Below, piece by piece: positions 26,669-34,782 of a stretch of DNA of 64,000 nt. The stretch lies in NCBI GenBank assembly GCA_965206355.1, contig OZ242212.1:1550001-1614000 (forward strand), in the 5' to 3' direction. The notes under the pieces were generated by a model. The model ran no database searches and was not told where the DNA came from. It saw nothing but the letters and a program-made list of their open reading frames with translations. Within the stretch, counting starts at the first letter, position 1. The number at the start of each line of letters is the position of its first letter. The DNA is from Spongiihabitans sp965206355 (GTDB lineage: Bacteria; Pseudomonadota; Gammaproteobacteria; Arenicellales; Poriferihabitantaceae). The position numbers and the translations under genes are program-made.

Positions 26669-27028
26669 ATGCCATTAAATTTGAAGTTAAATTATGTCGA
26701 ATTTCCTGCTCAGGATATTCCTGCTACCAAACGATTTTTTGAAGATGCATTTGGTTGGTCTTTTACAGATTATGGAGCGGATTATTCGGCGTTTAGCGAT
26801 GAGGGGTTAGATGGTGGTTTTTACAAATCCAATTTAACATCAGTTGCTTCAAATGGTGCAGCACTACTCGTATTAAAAACGGTCGATTTAGAGCATACTC
26901 AATCAATAGTTGAATCTTGTGGTGGTCAAATATCTACGCCAATTTTTTCTTTTCCTGGAGGTAGACGTTTCCATTTTATCGAACCAAGCGGCAATGAATT
27001 TGCAGTTTGGTGCTTAACTGGCACATAA
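26669..27028 (+). CDS. VOC/glyoxalase-like protein, copy 1
   Basis: This 119-residue single-domain VOC protein begins with the typical LNYVEFPAQDIPATKRFFED strand-helix and FGWSFTDYGADYSAF. It ends RRFHFIEPSGNEFAVWC with the Glu metal-ligand position. VOC proteins of this length are often metal-dependent lyases, dioxygenases or resistance proteins; the function here is unspecified. Near-identical copies occur at 28295-28654 and 51634-51993. Frequent VOC cassettes are typical of integron arrays. Confidence 0.85.
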   Translation: MPLNLKLNYVEFPAQDIPATKRFFEDAFGWSFTDYGADYSAFSDEGLDGGFYKSNLTSVASNGAALLVLKTVDLEHTQSIVESCGGQISTPIFSFPGGRRFHFIEPSGNEFAVWCLTGT

Positions 27029-27124
27029 CAAGTCAATAAAGTCGGACACGTAACGCTTTGCTCAGTGCCACTTCGTTTCACATTTTAGCAAGCATTACTT
27101 AGCCGCTTATTGCGGCGTTATAGG
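27024..27124 (+). repeat. attC site of the VOC cassette (long, about 100 bp)
   Basis: It begins CACATAACAAGTCAATAAAG and ends AGCCGCTTATTGCGGCGTTA followed by TAGG. The 5' core ATAAC and 3' core GTTATAGG fit. It recurs at 51989-52089. The third VOC copy at 28654 keeps only the first half of this site. Confidence 0.75.
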
Positions 27125-27152
27125 TTCAGAGTAACCCATCAAAGAGATATAA

Positions 27153-27728
27153 ATGTTTAGTCAAATTTCAAAGAAATTAACGAAAATATCTTCAATAAAA
27201 TTAACAGCATTTTCATTTTTGCTGTTCTTGTTTTTTATGTTCGTCGTTTTACCAGGCTTAGCCTCAAAAGCTGCTGAGTTATTTGCAGGATTGGGTTCAC
27301 CAGACCTCCTTTTTTTCTACAGTGGTGAAAAGTTATATGAAGTGGCTTCGAGCTATGGTGAGCTTGGAAGAAATGCATATATTGAGACAAGATTTCAATT
27401 TGATTTAGTTTGGCCAGTTGTGTATACACTTTTTTTGGTAACGTCAATCAGTTGGTTTTGTAGCCGTATAACAAATGTCCAAAGCAAACTAAGATATTGT
27501 AATCTTTTGCCTATAGTTGCTGTCGTGTTTGATTTATTGGAAAATCTTTCAGTGTCAATTGTAATGTATCAATTCCCTGCCAAAACTGCTTTATTCAGTA
27601 ATATCGCATCATATTCCACTACATTAAAATGGATTTTTGTCTATGCCAGCTTTTTGACATTAGCTATTTCTATGGTTGTATTTTTGTGGGTGTCTATCAA
27701 AAAACGCATAATAAGAAATTCCAGATGA
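27153..27728 (+). CDS. Four-helix membrane protein of unknown function, copy 1
   Basis: The 191-residue protein has a basic N-terminus and four predicted membrane helices (about 17-36, 89-107, 123-142 and 158-182). Conserved-looking features are GSPDLLFFYSGEKLYEVASS and YGELGRNAYIETRFQFDLVW between helices 1 and 2. Family not recognised. A copy differing at only a few residues is at 52118-52693. It is a single-gene cassette. Confidence 0.75.
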   Translation: MFSQISKKLTKISSIKLTAFSFLLFLFFMFVVLPGLASKAAELFAGLGSPDLLFFYSGEKLYEVASSYGELGRNAYIETRFQFDLVWPVVYTLFLVTSISWFCSRITNVQSKLRYCNLLPIVAVVFDLLENLSVSIVMYQFPAKTALFSNIASYSTTLKWIFVYASFLTLAISMVVFLWVSIKKRIIRNSR

Positions 27729-27763
27729 CGCCTACAGCGCAACTGAATTTAGACGTTATGTGC
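27726..27763 (+). repeat. Partial attC-like site
   Basis: A short stretch (GATGACGCCTACAGCGCAAC, then GAATTTAGACGTTATGTGC) carries the 3' half of an attC site. The 5' half is degenerate or overlaps the gene end. The equivalent site after copy 2 of the membrane gene (52691-52727) has a different 3' half, as expected when cassettes recombine. Confidence 0.6.
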
Positions 27764-27797
27764 TAATTTTATGCAATAGACTTCTGAGGATGAAAAA

Positions 27798-28298
27798 ATG
27801 AGAGCATTAATTTGGTTAATACTGATGACTTTGTTTGTGCCGTTGGTTTCTGCTGAAGAGATCGAAACAGCTATTGTATCCAATACATTAGTCAAGTCGA
27901 CACATAGCTGGGATGGAAGTCAGCTTCCGTCATATCCAGATGGTCAGCCAGAAGTGACGATATTAAAAATAACAATCCCAGCCGGGGTCAAGTTACCACT
28001 TCATCAGCACCCGTTCATTAATGCAGGATTATTAACAAAAGGTGAGTTGACGGTAGTCACTAAAACAGGTGAGAAACTGCTCATGTCGGCAGGCGACACC
28101 ATTGTTGAAGTAGTCAATAAATGGCATTTTGGTGAGAACAGTGGAAGCGTACCCGCAGAAATTATAGTGTTTTATGCCGGTGTCAAAGGGCAGCCAATTA
28201 CACAGTTAAATAGTTCGCACATAACAAGCAATTCTAACGACAGCCGACAATGGATATTGCCAGCTGCCGTTAGCTACCCAAAAGAATTTAAGTTATGA
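27798..28298 (+). CDS. Secreted cupin protein, copy A (extended C-terminus)
   Basis: The 166-residue protein has a signal peptide (MRALIWLILMTLFVPLVSAEE). Its single cupin domain carries cupin motif 1, GVKLPLHQHPFINAGLLTKG, with metal-ligand histidines, and motif 2, AGDTIVEVVNKWHFGENSG. It is periplasmic. Relative to copy B (51139) a 2-bp insertion near 28200 shifts the frame, so the protein reads through the whole attC site. It stops at ATGA overlapping the next VOC start. The substrate is unknown. Confidence 0.85.
   Translation: MRALIWLILMTLFVPLVSAEEIETAIVSNTLVKSTHSWDGSQLPSYPDGQPEVTILKITIPAGVKLPLHQHPFINAGLLTKGELTVVTKTGEKLLMSAGDTIVEVVNKWHFGENSGSVPAEIIVFYAGVKGQPITQLNSSHITSNSNDSRQWILPAAVSYPKEFKL
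28219..28275 (+). repeat. Short attC site S1
   Basis: This roughly 57-bp site begins ACATAACAAGCAATTC and ends CCAGCTGCCGTTAGC. It shares the outer arms of the E elements (TAACGACAGCCGACAAT and GCTGCCGTTA) but lacks their about 100-bp interior. It may therefore be the ancestral or collapsed form. It recurs at 51557-51611. Confidence 0.75.
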
Positions 28299-28654
28299 CA
28301 TCACATTTGAAGTTAAATTATGTCGAATTTCCTGCTCAGGATATTCCTGCTACAAAACGATTTTTTGAAGATGCATTTGGTTGGTCTTTTACAGATTATG
28401 GAGCGGATTATTCGGCGTTTAGCGATGAGGGGTTAGATGGTGGTTTTTACAAATCCAATTTAACATCAGTTGCTTCAAATGGTGCAGCACTACTCGTATT
28501 AAAAACGGTCGATTTAGAGCATACTCAATCAATAGTTGAATCTTGTGGTGGTCAAATATCTACGCCAATTTTTTCTTTTCCTGGAGGTAGACGTTTCCAT
28601 TTTATCGAACCAAGCGGCAATGAATTTGCAGTTTGGTGCTTAACTGGCACATAA
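28295..28654 (+). CDS. VOC/glyoxalase-like protein, copy 2
   Basis: This 119-residue protein is identical to copy 1 except for the first residues (MTSH instead of MPLN), which come from the different attC junction. Its ATG overlaps the stop of the extended cupin A (ATGA), allowing translational coupling. Downstream, its attC is cut off after about 40 bp at a junction with an outer-membrane protein gene fragment. Confidence 0.85.
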   Translation: MTSHLKLNYVEFPAQDIPATKRFFEDAFGWSFTDYGADYSAFSDEGLDGGFYKSNLTSVASNGAALLVLKTVDLEHTQSIVESCGGQISTPIFSFPGGRRFHFIEPSGNEFAVWCLTGT

Positions 28655-28690
28655 CAAGTCAATAAAGTCGGACACGTAACGCTTTGCTCA

Positions 28691-29224
28691 GTTTCAAAAT
28701 TGGTACTAGCAAGTAGTTTGATATCTATATCTAATATAGCCTTGTCTGAAGTTGAGGATCCCTACTATGCAGGAGGCAATGTTTCATTTGTTAATTATTC
28801 TGAAGACTTGATACAAGATGATGCATCCTTAACTTCTATCTATGGTAGATATGGGTATCAGTTCCATGATAACTTTTCAGCTGAATTACGTTTCGGGAAA
28901 GGTATCGGAGATGATACTTTGTCTATTTTGGGTACAAATGTTGATGTGTCTTTAAACAACTTCTTTGGAGGATATGTACGTGGAGGAATCCCTGCAGGAG
29001 AATATTTTTATCCTTATTTAGTAATTGGTTACACACGAGGTAAACTAGATGTAGTCGTATCTGGTTTTGCGGATAGTGGATCTGAATCTGACGTTTCTTA
29101 TGGCATAGGAACAGATATTATGCTCTCTAAAAATTGGGGCGCAAATATTGAATACATGAATTATTTAGATAAAGATGAAGCCGAAATTAGTGGTTTTGCA
29201 ATTGGTATTATAACTAAGTTTTAA
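28691..29224 (+). pseudogene. Outer-membrane beta-barrel protein, 5'-truncated
   Basis: The frame encodes a signal-peptide remnant (KLVLASSLISISNIALS) followed by a roughly 160-residue barrel of alternating strands. These include YYAGGNVSFVNYSED, YGRYGYQFHDNFSAELRFG, FYPYLVIGYTRGKLDV and a C-terminal FAIGIITKF ending in Phe, typical of OmpA/OmpW-like small barrels. The normal ATG is missing because the sequence joins half of the VOC attC directly to the gene. Translation from TTG 28700 is conceivable but would give a shortened signal peptide. Confidence 0.7.
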
Positions 29225-29226
29225 AC

Positions 29227-29283
29227 ATAACGCTTAGCTCAGCGGATGGCTAAAGCCACCGCTGAGCAAGGCCGTTAGAACTC
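29227..29283 (+). repeat. attC site
   Basis: It begins AACATAACGCTTAGCTCAGC and ends GCTGAGCAAGGCCGTTAGAA. The arms GCTTAGCTCAGCGG and CCGCTGAGCAAGGC pair, with an inner GGCTAAAGCC hairpin. The cores fit the attC consensus. Confidence 0.85.
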
Positions 29284-29292
29284 ATAAGAATA

Positions 29293-29622
29293 ATGATGAA
29301 GAAACTACATATTGCAATTTCTACAAATAAGATAAACGAGACAATAAACGATTACACTATTCGCCTAGGTGTCGAACCGTGTCTATTTGTTCCGAACGAA
29401 TACGCATTATGGAGAACGGACTCGCTGAATGTATCGATTCGCTAAGATTCTTCTTGTACTCTTGGAGACCTTCGACATTTAGGTTGGGAAGATGATTTCG
29501 CTGAAGAGTTTAGCCAAGATACTGACGTAAACGGAATTATTTGGGAATATTTTAATGCTCAACAACAAGCTGACGAAATTAAAGAATTATGGCCAGAAAT
29601 AAATTATCAACCAGCAGATTGA
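29293..29622 (+). pseudogene. Cassette gene with internal in-frame TAA
   Basis: From ATG 29293 the frame reads MMKKLHIAISTNKINETIND and continues to LWRTDSLNVSIR, then TAA at 29443-29445. The same frame continues with LGDLRHLGWEDDFAEEF and INYQPAD to TGA at 29620-29622. The two parts look like one 109-codon protein broken by a single nonsense change. The family is unknown. The gene sits between two attC sites. Confidence 0.65.
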
Positions 29623-29623
29623 G

Positions 29624-29682
29624 TTCTAAAAAACCATTCCAGCCGACCGCTAACGCGGCGGCTGAATTTAGACGTTATGGCA
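29624..29682 (+). repeat. attC site
   Basis: It begins TTCTAAAAAACCATTCCAG and ends GAATTTAGACGTTATGGC, with the self-folding centre CCGACCGCTAACGCGGCGG. It is closely related to the site at 24583-24641. Confidence 0.8.
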
Positions 29683-29696
29683 CTTAGGAGATTCAA

Positions 29697-30185
29697 ATGA
29701 GATTTTTAATTATCACGCTAATACTTGTTGGAGTCGGCTTAGCAGTTGCTTCTACTCAGTCTCCATACTCGGGAGAGGAAACTAACGAGATAAAATCTCT
29801 AAGCCCTAATGAGATAAATGGCTTATTGCAAGGTGAAGGTATGGGCTTCGCGAAAGCTGCAGAACTCAATCAATATCCTGGTCCCCGACATGTGCTCGAT
29901 ATGGCTGGCCAGTTGCAACTTTCAAATCAGCAGATTGCACAAACCAATCAAATATTCGAAAACATGCGCGAGAATACAGTTAGCCTTGGAATTCAGCTTG
30001 TCAATTACGAGAAAGAATTAGATTCACTTTTTTCGACAGGCCAAGTAGCTGCGTCAGAACTTGATTCTCTGCTTCTAAAAATTGGAGAAACAAGAGCAAA
30101 ATTAAGAGGAGCTCATCTGCACGCACATTTGGAAATGAAAAAGATCCTTAATCATCATCAAATAATGATGTATGACAATCTTTGA
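29697..30185 (+). CDS. Spy/CpxP-like periplasmic protein, cassette gene
   Basis: The 162-residue protein has an N-terminal signal peptide (MRFLIITLILVGVGLAVAST). The helical mature domain has two LTxxQ-like motifs, LQLSNQQIAQTNQIF and ILNHHQIMMYDNL, typical of Spy/CpxP/metal-sensor proteins. It would act as a periplasmic chaperone or stress sensor. It has an attC upstream and another 75 bp downstream. Confidence 0.7.
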   Translation: MRFLIITLILVGVGLAVASTQSPYSGEETNEIKSLSPNEINGLLQGEGMGFAKAAELNQYPGPRHVLDMAGQLQLSNQQIAQTNQIFENMRENTVSLGIQLVNYEKELDSLFSTGQVAASELDSLLLKIGETRAKLRGAHLHAHLEMKKILNHHQIMMYDNL

Positions 30186-30258
30186 GGATACTCAAACGGA
30201 AGCAACAAACATGAGCATTCCCCATGAGCATTCCCATTGAGATAATCAAGGAGGCGCG

Positions 30259-30474
30259 CCATAACAAGGCGCTGCAGACGGACAGCCAAACTGCTGCGCA
30301 GTTTGGCTGTCGCTGAGCGCGAGCGATCCGATCTAACGGCAACCGACAATGAGTAGCCTTTGTGAGACTACGACGCTTCGCGCTCCGTCTAACAAAGACA
30401 ATCAACGGGAAATTTTTAAATGACCTTACAGGTAATCTCATGTTAAAAACTCCCGTTATTGTCGGCTACCGTTA
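30259..30474. repeat. attC site fused to element E4
   Basis: The attC begins CCATAACAAGGCGCTGCAG, with the inner hairpin GACAGCCAAACTGCTGCGCA. It runs into the palindrome arm GCGAGCGATCCGATCTAAC without a clear 3' core. E4 (30334-30474) follows with arms TAACGGCAACCGACAAT and ATTGTCGGCTACCGTTA; both arms carry the matching compensatory change relative to E2 (GGCAACC/GGCTACC). Confidence 0.8.
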
Positions 30475-30480
30475 GGCGGT

Positions 30481-31324
30481 CTAGAATACGTAAATAAATC
30501 CGATACCTACTTCGGCTTCATAGTTGTTGCGTGCGATTGGGCTATCCTGAATGTCACTACTATAATACCGCTCATAGACCGCCTCGCCGAAAATCTGCCA
30601 ATTCTCGTATATACACTGACGATAATTGTAATTGAGCCCAATCGAGCGAAATCCTGCGCTCAGATTGGTCTCATCCAGTCCCGATGTAACTGACTGCTCT
30701 GCATCTATACCAAAATCTTTATTGGCATAATCGCTATCGTGAAATACCACAGCGATAGCAATTTCATGGCCGGTTCCGTCGTTCTGATCGCCAAAGCGGC
30801 GCCCCACTCCAAAAAGACCAAGACTTCCGTTTTCACCGATTACCACTCGATCATCCAGCCAATAACGCCAATCGGCATCGAAAGCACGACGCGCTTGCAG
30901 CACGAGTTCAACACCCTCATCTCCATCAGCGAGACCATCCAAATGACCGTCATCGGAATCACTTTCTTCACGCCCCTCATCGAAGCCCACGGCTGCCTCA
31001 AATAACCACGTTTCAGAACGAAGACCACGCCACCCCAGTGCCTCACCCGCCCAGAAGAAAATATTATCACCACTGCGCCATTGTACCGCACCAGCAGGAT
31101 CGACTTCGAAGCCGTATTCATCCGACCCTTCGTACGCAGACTCGTATTCAACACCCAGGCCCAGCCCCAAGGCCCAGCCCCAAGGCCCAGCCATCATTAC
31201 CCTTGGTGAAGTCGTCGACCGAAGGTAAAGGCACTAAAGCTGTTTTCCCGTCTTGTGCTATTGCTGTATGAAAGAAGGAACCATGCATGAGCATTAACAA
31301 TAGAAGACCTATAACTTTTTTCAT
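30481..31324 (-). pseudogene. MipA/OmpV-family outer-membrane protein, frameshifted by a 13-bp tandem duplication
   Basis: The true start is ATG 31324 with a signal peptide (MKKVIGLLLLMLMHGSFFHT, then AIA-Q). The frame runs through GNDGWALGLGLG and stops early. A second frame from about 31197 gives the 238-residue barrel VEYESAYEGSDEYGFEVDPA... ending GIGFIYVF, typical of MipA/OmpV. At 31158-31192 the unit GGCCCAGCCCCAA is present twice plus 9 bp. Removing one 13-bp unit restores a single frame of about 276 codons. The gene is antisense to the cassettes and abuts E4. It may be decayed or switchable. Confidence 0.75.
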
Positions 31325-31363
31325 TTGATTACCGCACCAGAATTGTTGAGGAAGAATGATGCC

Positions 31364-32116
31364 CTAGATAGTGTCGTCACGAAATTTGAGCCCATATAGC
31401 CAGGCAGTGAATGTGTACCGCCGCCAGAGATGAAGCTGTGTTTTTTGCATAGCGCGTGGCAATTCCCCGCCAGCACTTTAACACCAAGAAGGCATTCTCA
31501 ACCAGATGCCTGAGACGGTACAGTTCTTTATCATAACCCCGAGGCACCTTCCGATTTCGTTTGGGTGTGGAATGACAACACCTATCTGGTTTGTCTCGCA
31601 GTGCATCACAATGGCATCGGTATCCTATGCTTTGTCTGCTAACCATGCGCATCCACGGCCAGATGTATCTTTGTGTTGAGCCCCCTTTTGTGCGGTTCAT
31701 CGCCTGATTGCCGCCTCTGGCACCTGCTGCGTGTGGATGAACCTTGACATGACTAGCATCAATCACTAGCCACTCATCATCCGGTTCAGTCACCAGTTGT
31801 TCCAACAAACCTTCCCAAATACCCTTGTCGCGCCAGCGGCAAAAACGTCGATGTGTATTTTTTCAGTCACCCTAATCGGGTGGCAAATCTCGCCAGGGTG
31901 CGCCTGTGCGAAGAATCCAAAAAATGGCATTGATAAAAAGGCGATTATCCGTTGCTACACCTCCCCAACTACCGACTCGGCCTGGCAAATGCGGTTCCAA
32001 TAAAGACCAAATATGATCAGAAATATCGTGACGCCTGTGAGCAATTGGCATATGAGGAGAACTCCTCAAAACAGAAAAATACTATTATAACTCAATCTTA
32101 TGACGACACTATCTAG
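31364..32116 (-). mobile_element. IS5-like element (IS427-type), copy 1, internally deleted
   Basis: Terminal repeats ATAGTGTCGTCA and TGACGACACTAT are flanked on both sides by CTAG. The transposase ORF A (31872-32069) reads HRRHDISDHIWSLLEPHLPG and APWRDLPPD; ORF B carries IDASHVKVHPHAAGARGGN and RHLVENAFLVLKCWRGIATR. Compared with copy 2 about 95 bp are deleted inside ORF B near 31640, so it is inactive. The CTAG flanks look like a target duplication. Confidence 0.85.
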
Positions 32117-32205
<89 letters not shown>

Positions 32206-32257
32206 CCAGAACCTGATACCCCGGGACACCAACTGAAAATTGCGGTAGCATGTTCGT

Positions 32258-33004
32258 CTACCAACGCACCATACCAGCATCAACATTCAGAGCTTGGCCG
32301 GTAATCCAATGCGCTTCCTCTGATGCAAGAAAACAGATCGCTGGCACAATGTCTCGTGGCGTACCAGTGCCTTTGATAGATTGCAACATCTCAACAAACT
32401 CAAACGAATTTTTATGGGGGGTTTGTTGAACACCCTCTGTGTCCGTCAATCCGGGACATACACAATTAACTGTTATTTTATCCGTCCCTAGTTCGGTTGC
32501 CAGTGCCCGAGAGAAAGTCAACACCCCGCCTTTGGATGCGACATAGTGTGCCATATTGGGAGTGCCGACAAATATCGAGTTTGAGCAAATCGATACAATC
32601 CTGCCATAACTTCCTATTTGCATTGCTTTTGAGGAAGCCTTGCACATCAGAAACAGCCCGTCCAAATTGACCCGCATAATCCGCCGCCATTCGTCAAAAT
32701 CAAGTTCAGACCAAGGCACGAAAGGCACGATAGCGGCCGCATTGATCAGAACATCGATTTTCCCGAATTTCTTTAGAACATATTCATGCAAATCGCCAAC
32801 GCTTTCCGGCTGCGAAATATCACAACCATACCCTACGGATCCATTCCCCGCATGGATGGCTTTTTCCGTAGCTCTCGCTTCATTAATATCGGCAAAAACG
32901 ACTTGCGCACCCTCATCCACGAGATTCTGAGCGGTAGCGGCTCCGATCCCCTGAGCGGCACCAGTAACGATGGCTACTCGATTGGAAAAACGTGAAGTGT
33001 ACAT
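32258..33004 (-). CDS. Pyridoxal 4-dehydrogenase-like SDR
   Basis: This 248-residue short-chain dehydrogenase has the cofactor motif TGAAQGIG (residues 14-21), Ser141, Tyr154 and Lys158 (NMAHYVASKGG). Its sequence follows the Mesorhizobium loti pyridoxal 4-dehydrogenase as I recall it: AAIVPFVPWSELDFDEWRRI, NSIFVGTPNMAHYVASKGG, FEFVEMLQSIKGTGTP, GQALNVDAGMVRW. That enzyme oxidises pyridoxal with NAD+ to 4-pyridoxolactone. The neighbouring lactonase and pyridoxamine aminotransferase support this strongly. It is the last gene of the transcription unit. Confidence 0.88.
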   Translation of the reverse strand: MYTSRFSNRVAIVTGAAQGIGAATAQNLVDEGAQVVFADINEARATEKAIHAGNGSVGYGCDISQPESVGDLHEYVLKKFGKIDVLINAAAIVPFVPWSELDFDEWRRIMRVNLDGLFLMCKASSKAMQIGSYGRIVSICSNSIFVGTPNMAHYVASKGGVLTFSRALATELGTDKITVNCVCPGLTDTEGVQQTPHKNSFEFVEMLQSIKGTGTPRDIVPAICFLASEEAHWITGQALNVDAGMVRW

Positions 33005-33022
33005 TAAATTTTCCTCGTGATG

Positions 33023-33496
33023 TTAAAAAATAGATGATTGCAACGTTACTTGACGCTCAAAGACCTTCGCGCGAACGTCACAGCGTAGACGTGATTCAAT
33101 TCGGCAGTGTGCGACAAAGCGATTCGATTGAGATGAACGCAACAGTACAAGCGGGATATCTGCTGTAGTGTTCTGCCAATCGTCTTTGTCGCCACAGAGA
33201 ATATTTTCCACCAACATTCCGCTACCGCTGGTGCTTTCCGAAAGAGTGCCGGAGGAATGTTCTCGATAGAAAGTAAGTTCGAATCCGTTGTCCACGGGCA
33301 CCAAATGCTGTGTCACGAAATGCGCCAAAATAATCAAACAACGAAGATTGTCTGCAACATCGCCACGAACGGACAGCACGATCGGATAATTCCTATCACT
33401 GCCAATTTCATTGCCGATAGCGTCTGATAATAATGAAATTATCACAATCCAGGCAAGCATGCATGTTCTTAGCACAACACTGGCTCGAGTTTGCAT
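33023..33496 (-). CDS. Hypothetical exported protein in the B6 cluster
   Basis: The frame extends from 33532, but ATG 33496 (MQTRASVVLRTCMLAWIVII) gives a sensible signal peptide ending near AIG-N. The roughly 130-residue mature part contains two Cys (NLRCLIIL and ENILCGDK) plus HCRIESRLRCDV near the end. No family recognised. It lies between the aminotransferase and dehydrogenase genes, 18 bp from the latter, so it is probably co-transcribed. A periplasmic helper role is only a guess. Confidence 0.5.
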   Translation of the reverse strand: MQTRASVVLRTCMLAWIVIISLLSDAIGNEIGSDRNYPIVLSVRGDVADNLRCLIILAHFVTQHLVPVDNGFELTFYREHSSGTLSESTSGSGMLVENILCGDKDDWQNTTADIPLVLLRSSQSNRFVAHCRIESRLRCDVRAKVFERQVTLQSSIF

Positions 33497-33569
33497 TCGG
33501 CGAAATACTATCGGGCTTAAAGCACTGACCATTTTTGATTACCGGAACATTTTAAAATTGGGACAACTA

Positions 33570-34745
33570 TCATCCGTCAATCGATTCCATAACCGTGGTC
33601 ATGCCTGCTTCGACATTGACCTTTGCGCCCAGCGCACGCATCGCGCCACCCAAGGCACCCACCGCGACTACGCTGTAAATTGGCTCTGCCACCGGTCCCA
33701 TGTGACCAATGCGAATCAGCTTGCCCAGGGTGTCAGCACGTCCCACAGAGAACATAACACCGTAATGGTCGCGTGCCAGTCGCACAATCTCCTGATCGGA
33801 CATACCGGCAGGCACCCGAACTGCGGTGGTAGTCGGTGATGCGATGGATTCGTCTGCCGCCCATAACTCGGCGCCCATCGCTATCACACCTGCACGGCAT
33901 GCTTTTGCAGTTCGTTCATGACGCTTCCATACACGTTCGGGGCCTTCCGCAAGATACCGGCTCACGCATGCTTCCAAGCCGTTGATTTCCGCCACCGACG
34001 GCGTGAATGGAAATGGCACATCCTTGTGCCACGCATGTTGCCAATCCGTGAGACTAAGAATAGATGCCGAAGGCACATCCAGATTGGCGGCCATGTGAGC
34101 CCATGCCTTTTCGCTCACCGCTAGAAAGGTAACCCCCGGAGTTCCTCCCAGACACTTGCCAGGGCCGGTAATAAAAATATCGGCTTGGCAGTCTCCGGGG
34201 TGAATATCCATACCGGCAAACGAAGACACTGCATCAACGATCAACAGCGCACCGTGCTCACGCACTACTTTTCCGATTTCCTGGACCGGGTTGATGGTCC
34301 CGGAAGGCGTGTCATGATGCACCACTGATACCACTGAAATTTCAGGGTGTTCACTCAGCATTTGACTGACTTCCCCGGCATTAATCGATTGGTTATACGG
34401 TACTTCAATTTCAAACAGGTGTTTATTATAGCGTGCTGACCAATAACCGAACCCCTTGCCGTAGACTCCGGAAACAAGATTTAATACTATGTCATTCTTC
34501 GAAACCACAGAAGCCGCCGCTGCCTCAATCGCCACGGCGGGCTCAGCTTGAATAATCAGTGCTGGGTGCTGCCAACGCATAGCATCAGCGCATAGCCGGG
34601 CAACCCGTTCGTAAAATACCAAGAACGCAGGGTCAAAATCATACGCTACCGGACGCGTCAGTGCCTGCAAAACTTCGGGGTAGGGTTGCACAGGCCCCGC
34701 AGTCAGGCTCATCACTGCCTGTTTTATATCAGTATCATTCATCAA
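33570..34745 (-). CDS. Pyridoxamine-pyruvate aminotransferase-like enzyme
   Basis: The 391-residue class V aminotransferase matches my recall of Mesorhizobium PPAT almost block by block: SLTAGPVQPYPEVLQALTR, YDFDPAFLVFYE, LNLVSGVYGKGFGYWSARY, HHDTPSGTINP, SIASPTTTAVRVP and GKLIRIGHMGP. The reactive lysine is Lys197 in TGPGKCLGG, the same number as reported for PPAT. The enzyme converts pyridoxamine plus pyruvate to pyridoxal plus L-alanine, feeding the dehydrogenase. It lies 37 bp downstream of the lactonase gene. Confidence 0.88.
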   Translation of the reverse strand: MMNDTDIKQAVMSLTAGPVQPYPEVLQALTRPVAYDFDPAFLVFYERVARLCADAMRWQHPALIIQAEPAVAIEAAAASVVSKNDIVLNLVSGVYGKGFGYWSARYNKHLFEIEVPYNQSINAGEVSQMLSEHPEISVVSVVHHDTPSGTINPVQEIGKVVREHGALLIVDAVSSFAGMDIHPGDCQADIFITGPGKCLGGTPGVTFLAVSEKAWAHMAANLDVPSASILSLTDWQHAWHKDVPFPFTPSVAEINGLEACVSRYLAEGPERVWKRHERTAKACRAGVIAMGAELWAADESIASPTTTAVRVPAGMSDQEIVRLARDHYGVMFSVGRADTLGKLIRIGHMGPVAEPIYSVVAVGALGGAMRALGAKVNVEAGMTTVMESIDG

Positions 34746-34782
34746 TGCTTGCCTCGTTAATCAATACGCTTGATAACCCCGA

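Noticed and set aside
30186..30258. Short CATGAGCATTCCC direct repeat after the Spy-like gene as a regulatory site
   Set aside because: Only two adjacent imperfect copies; no support beyond a local duplication.
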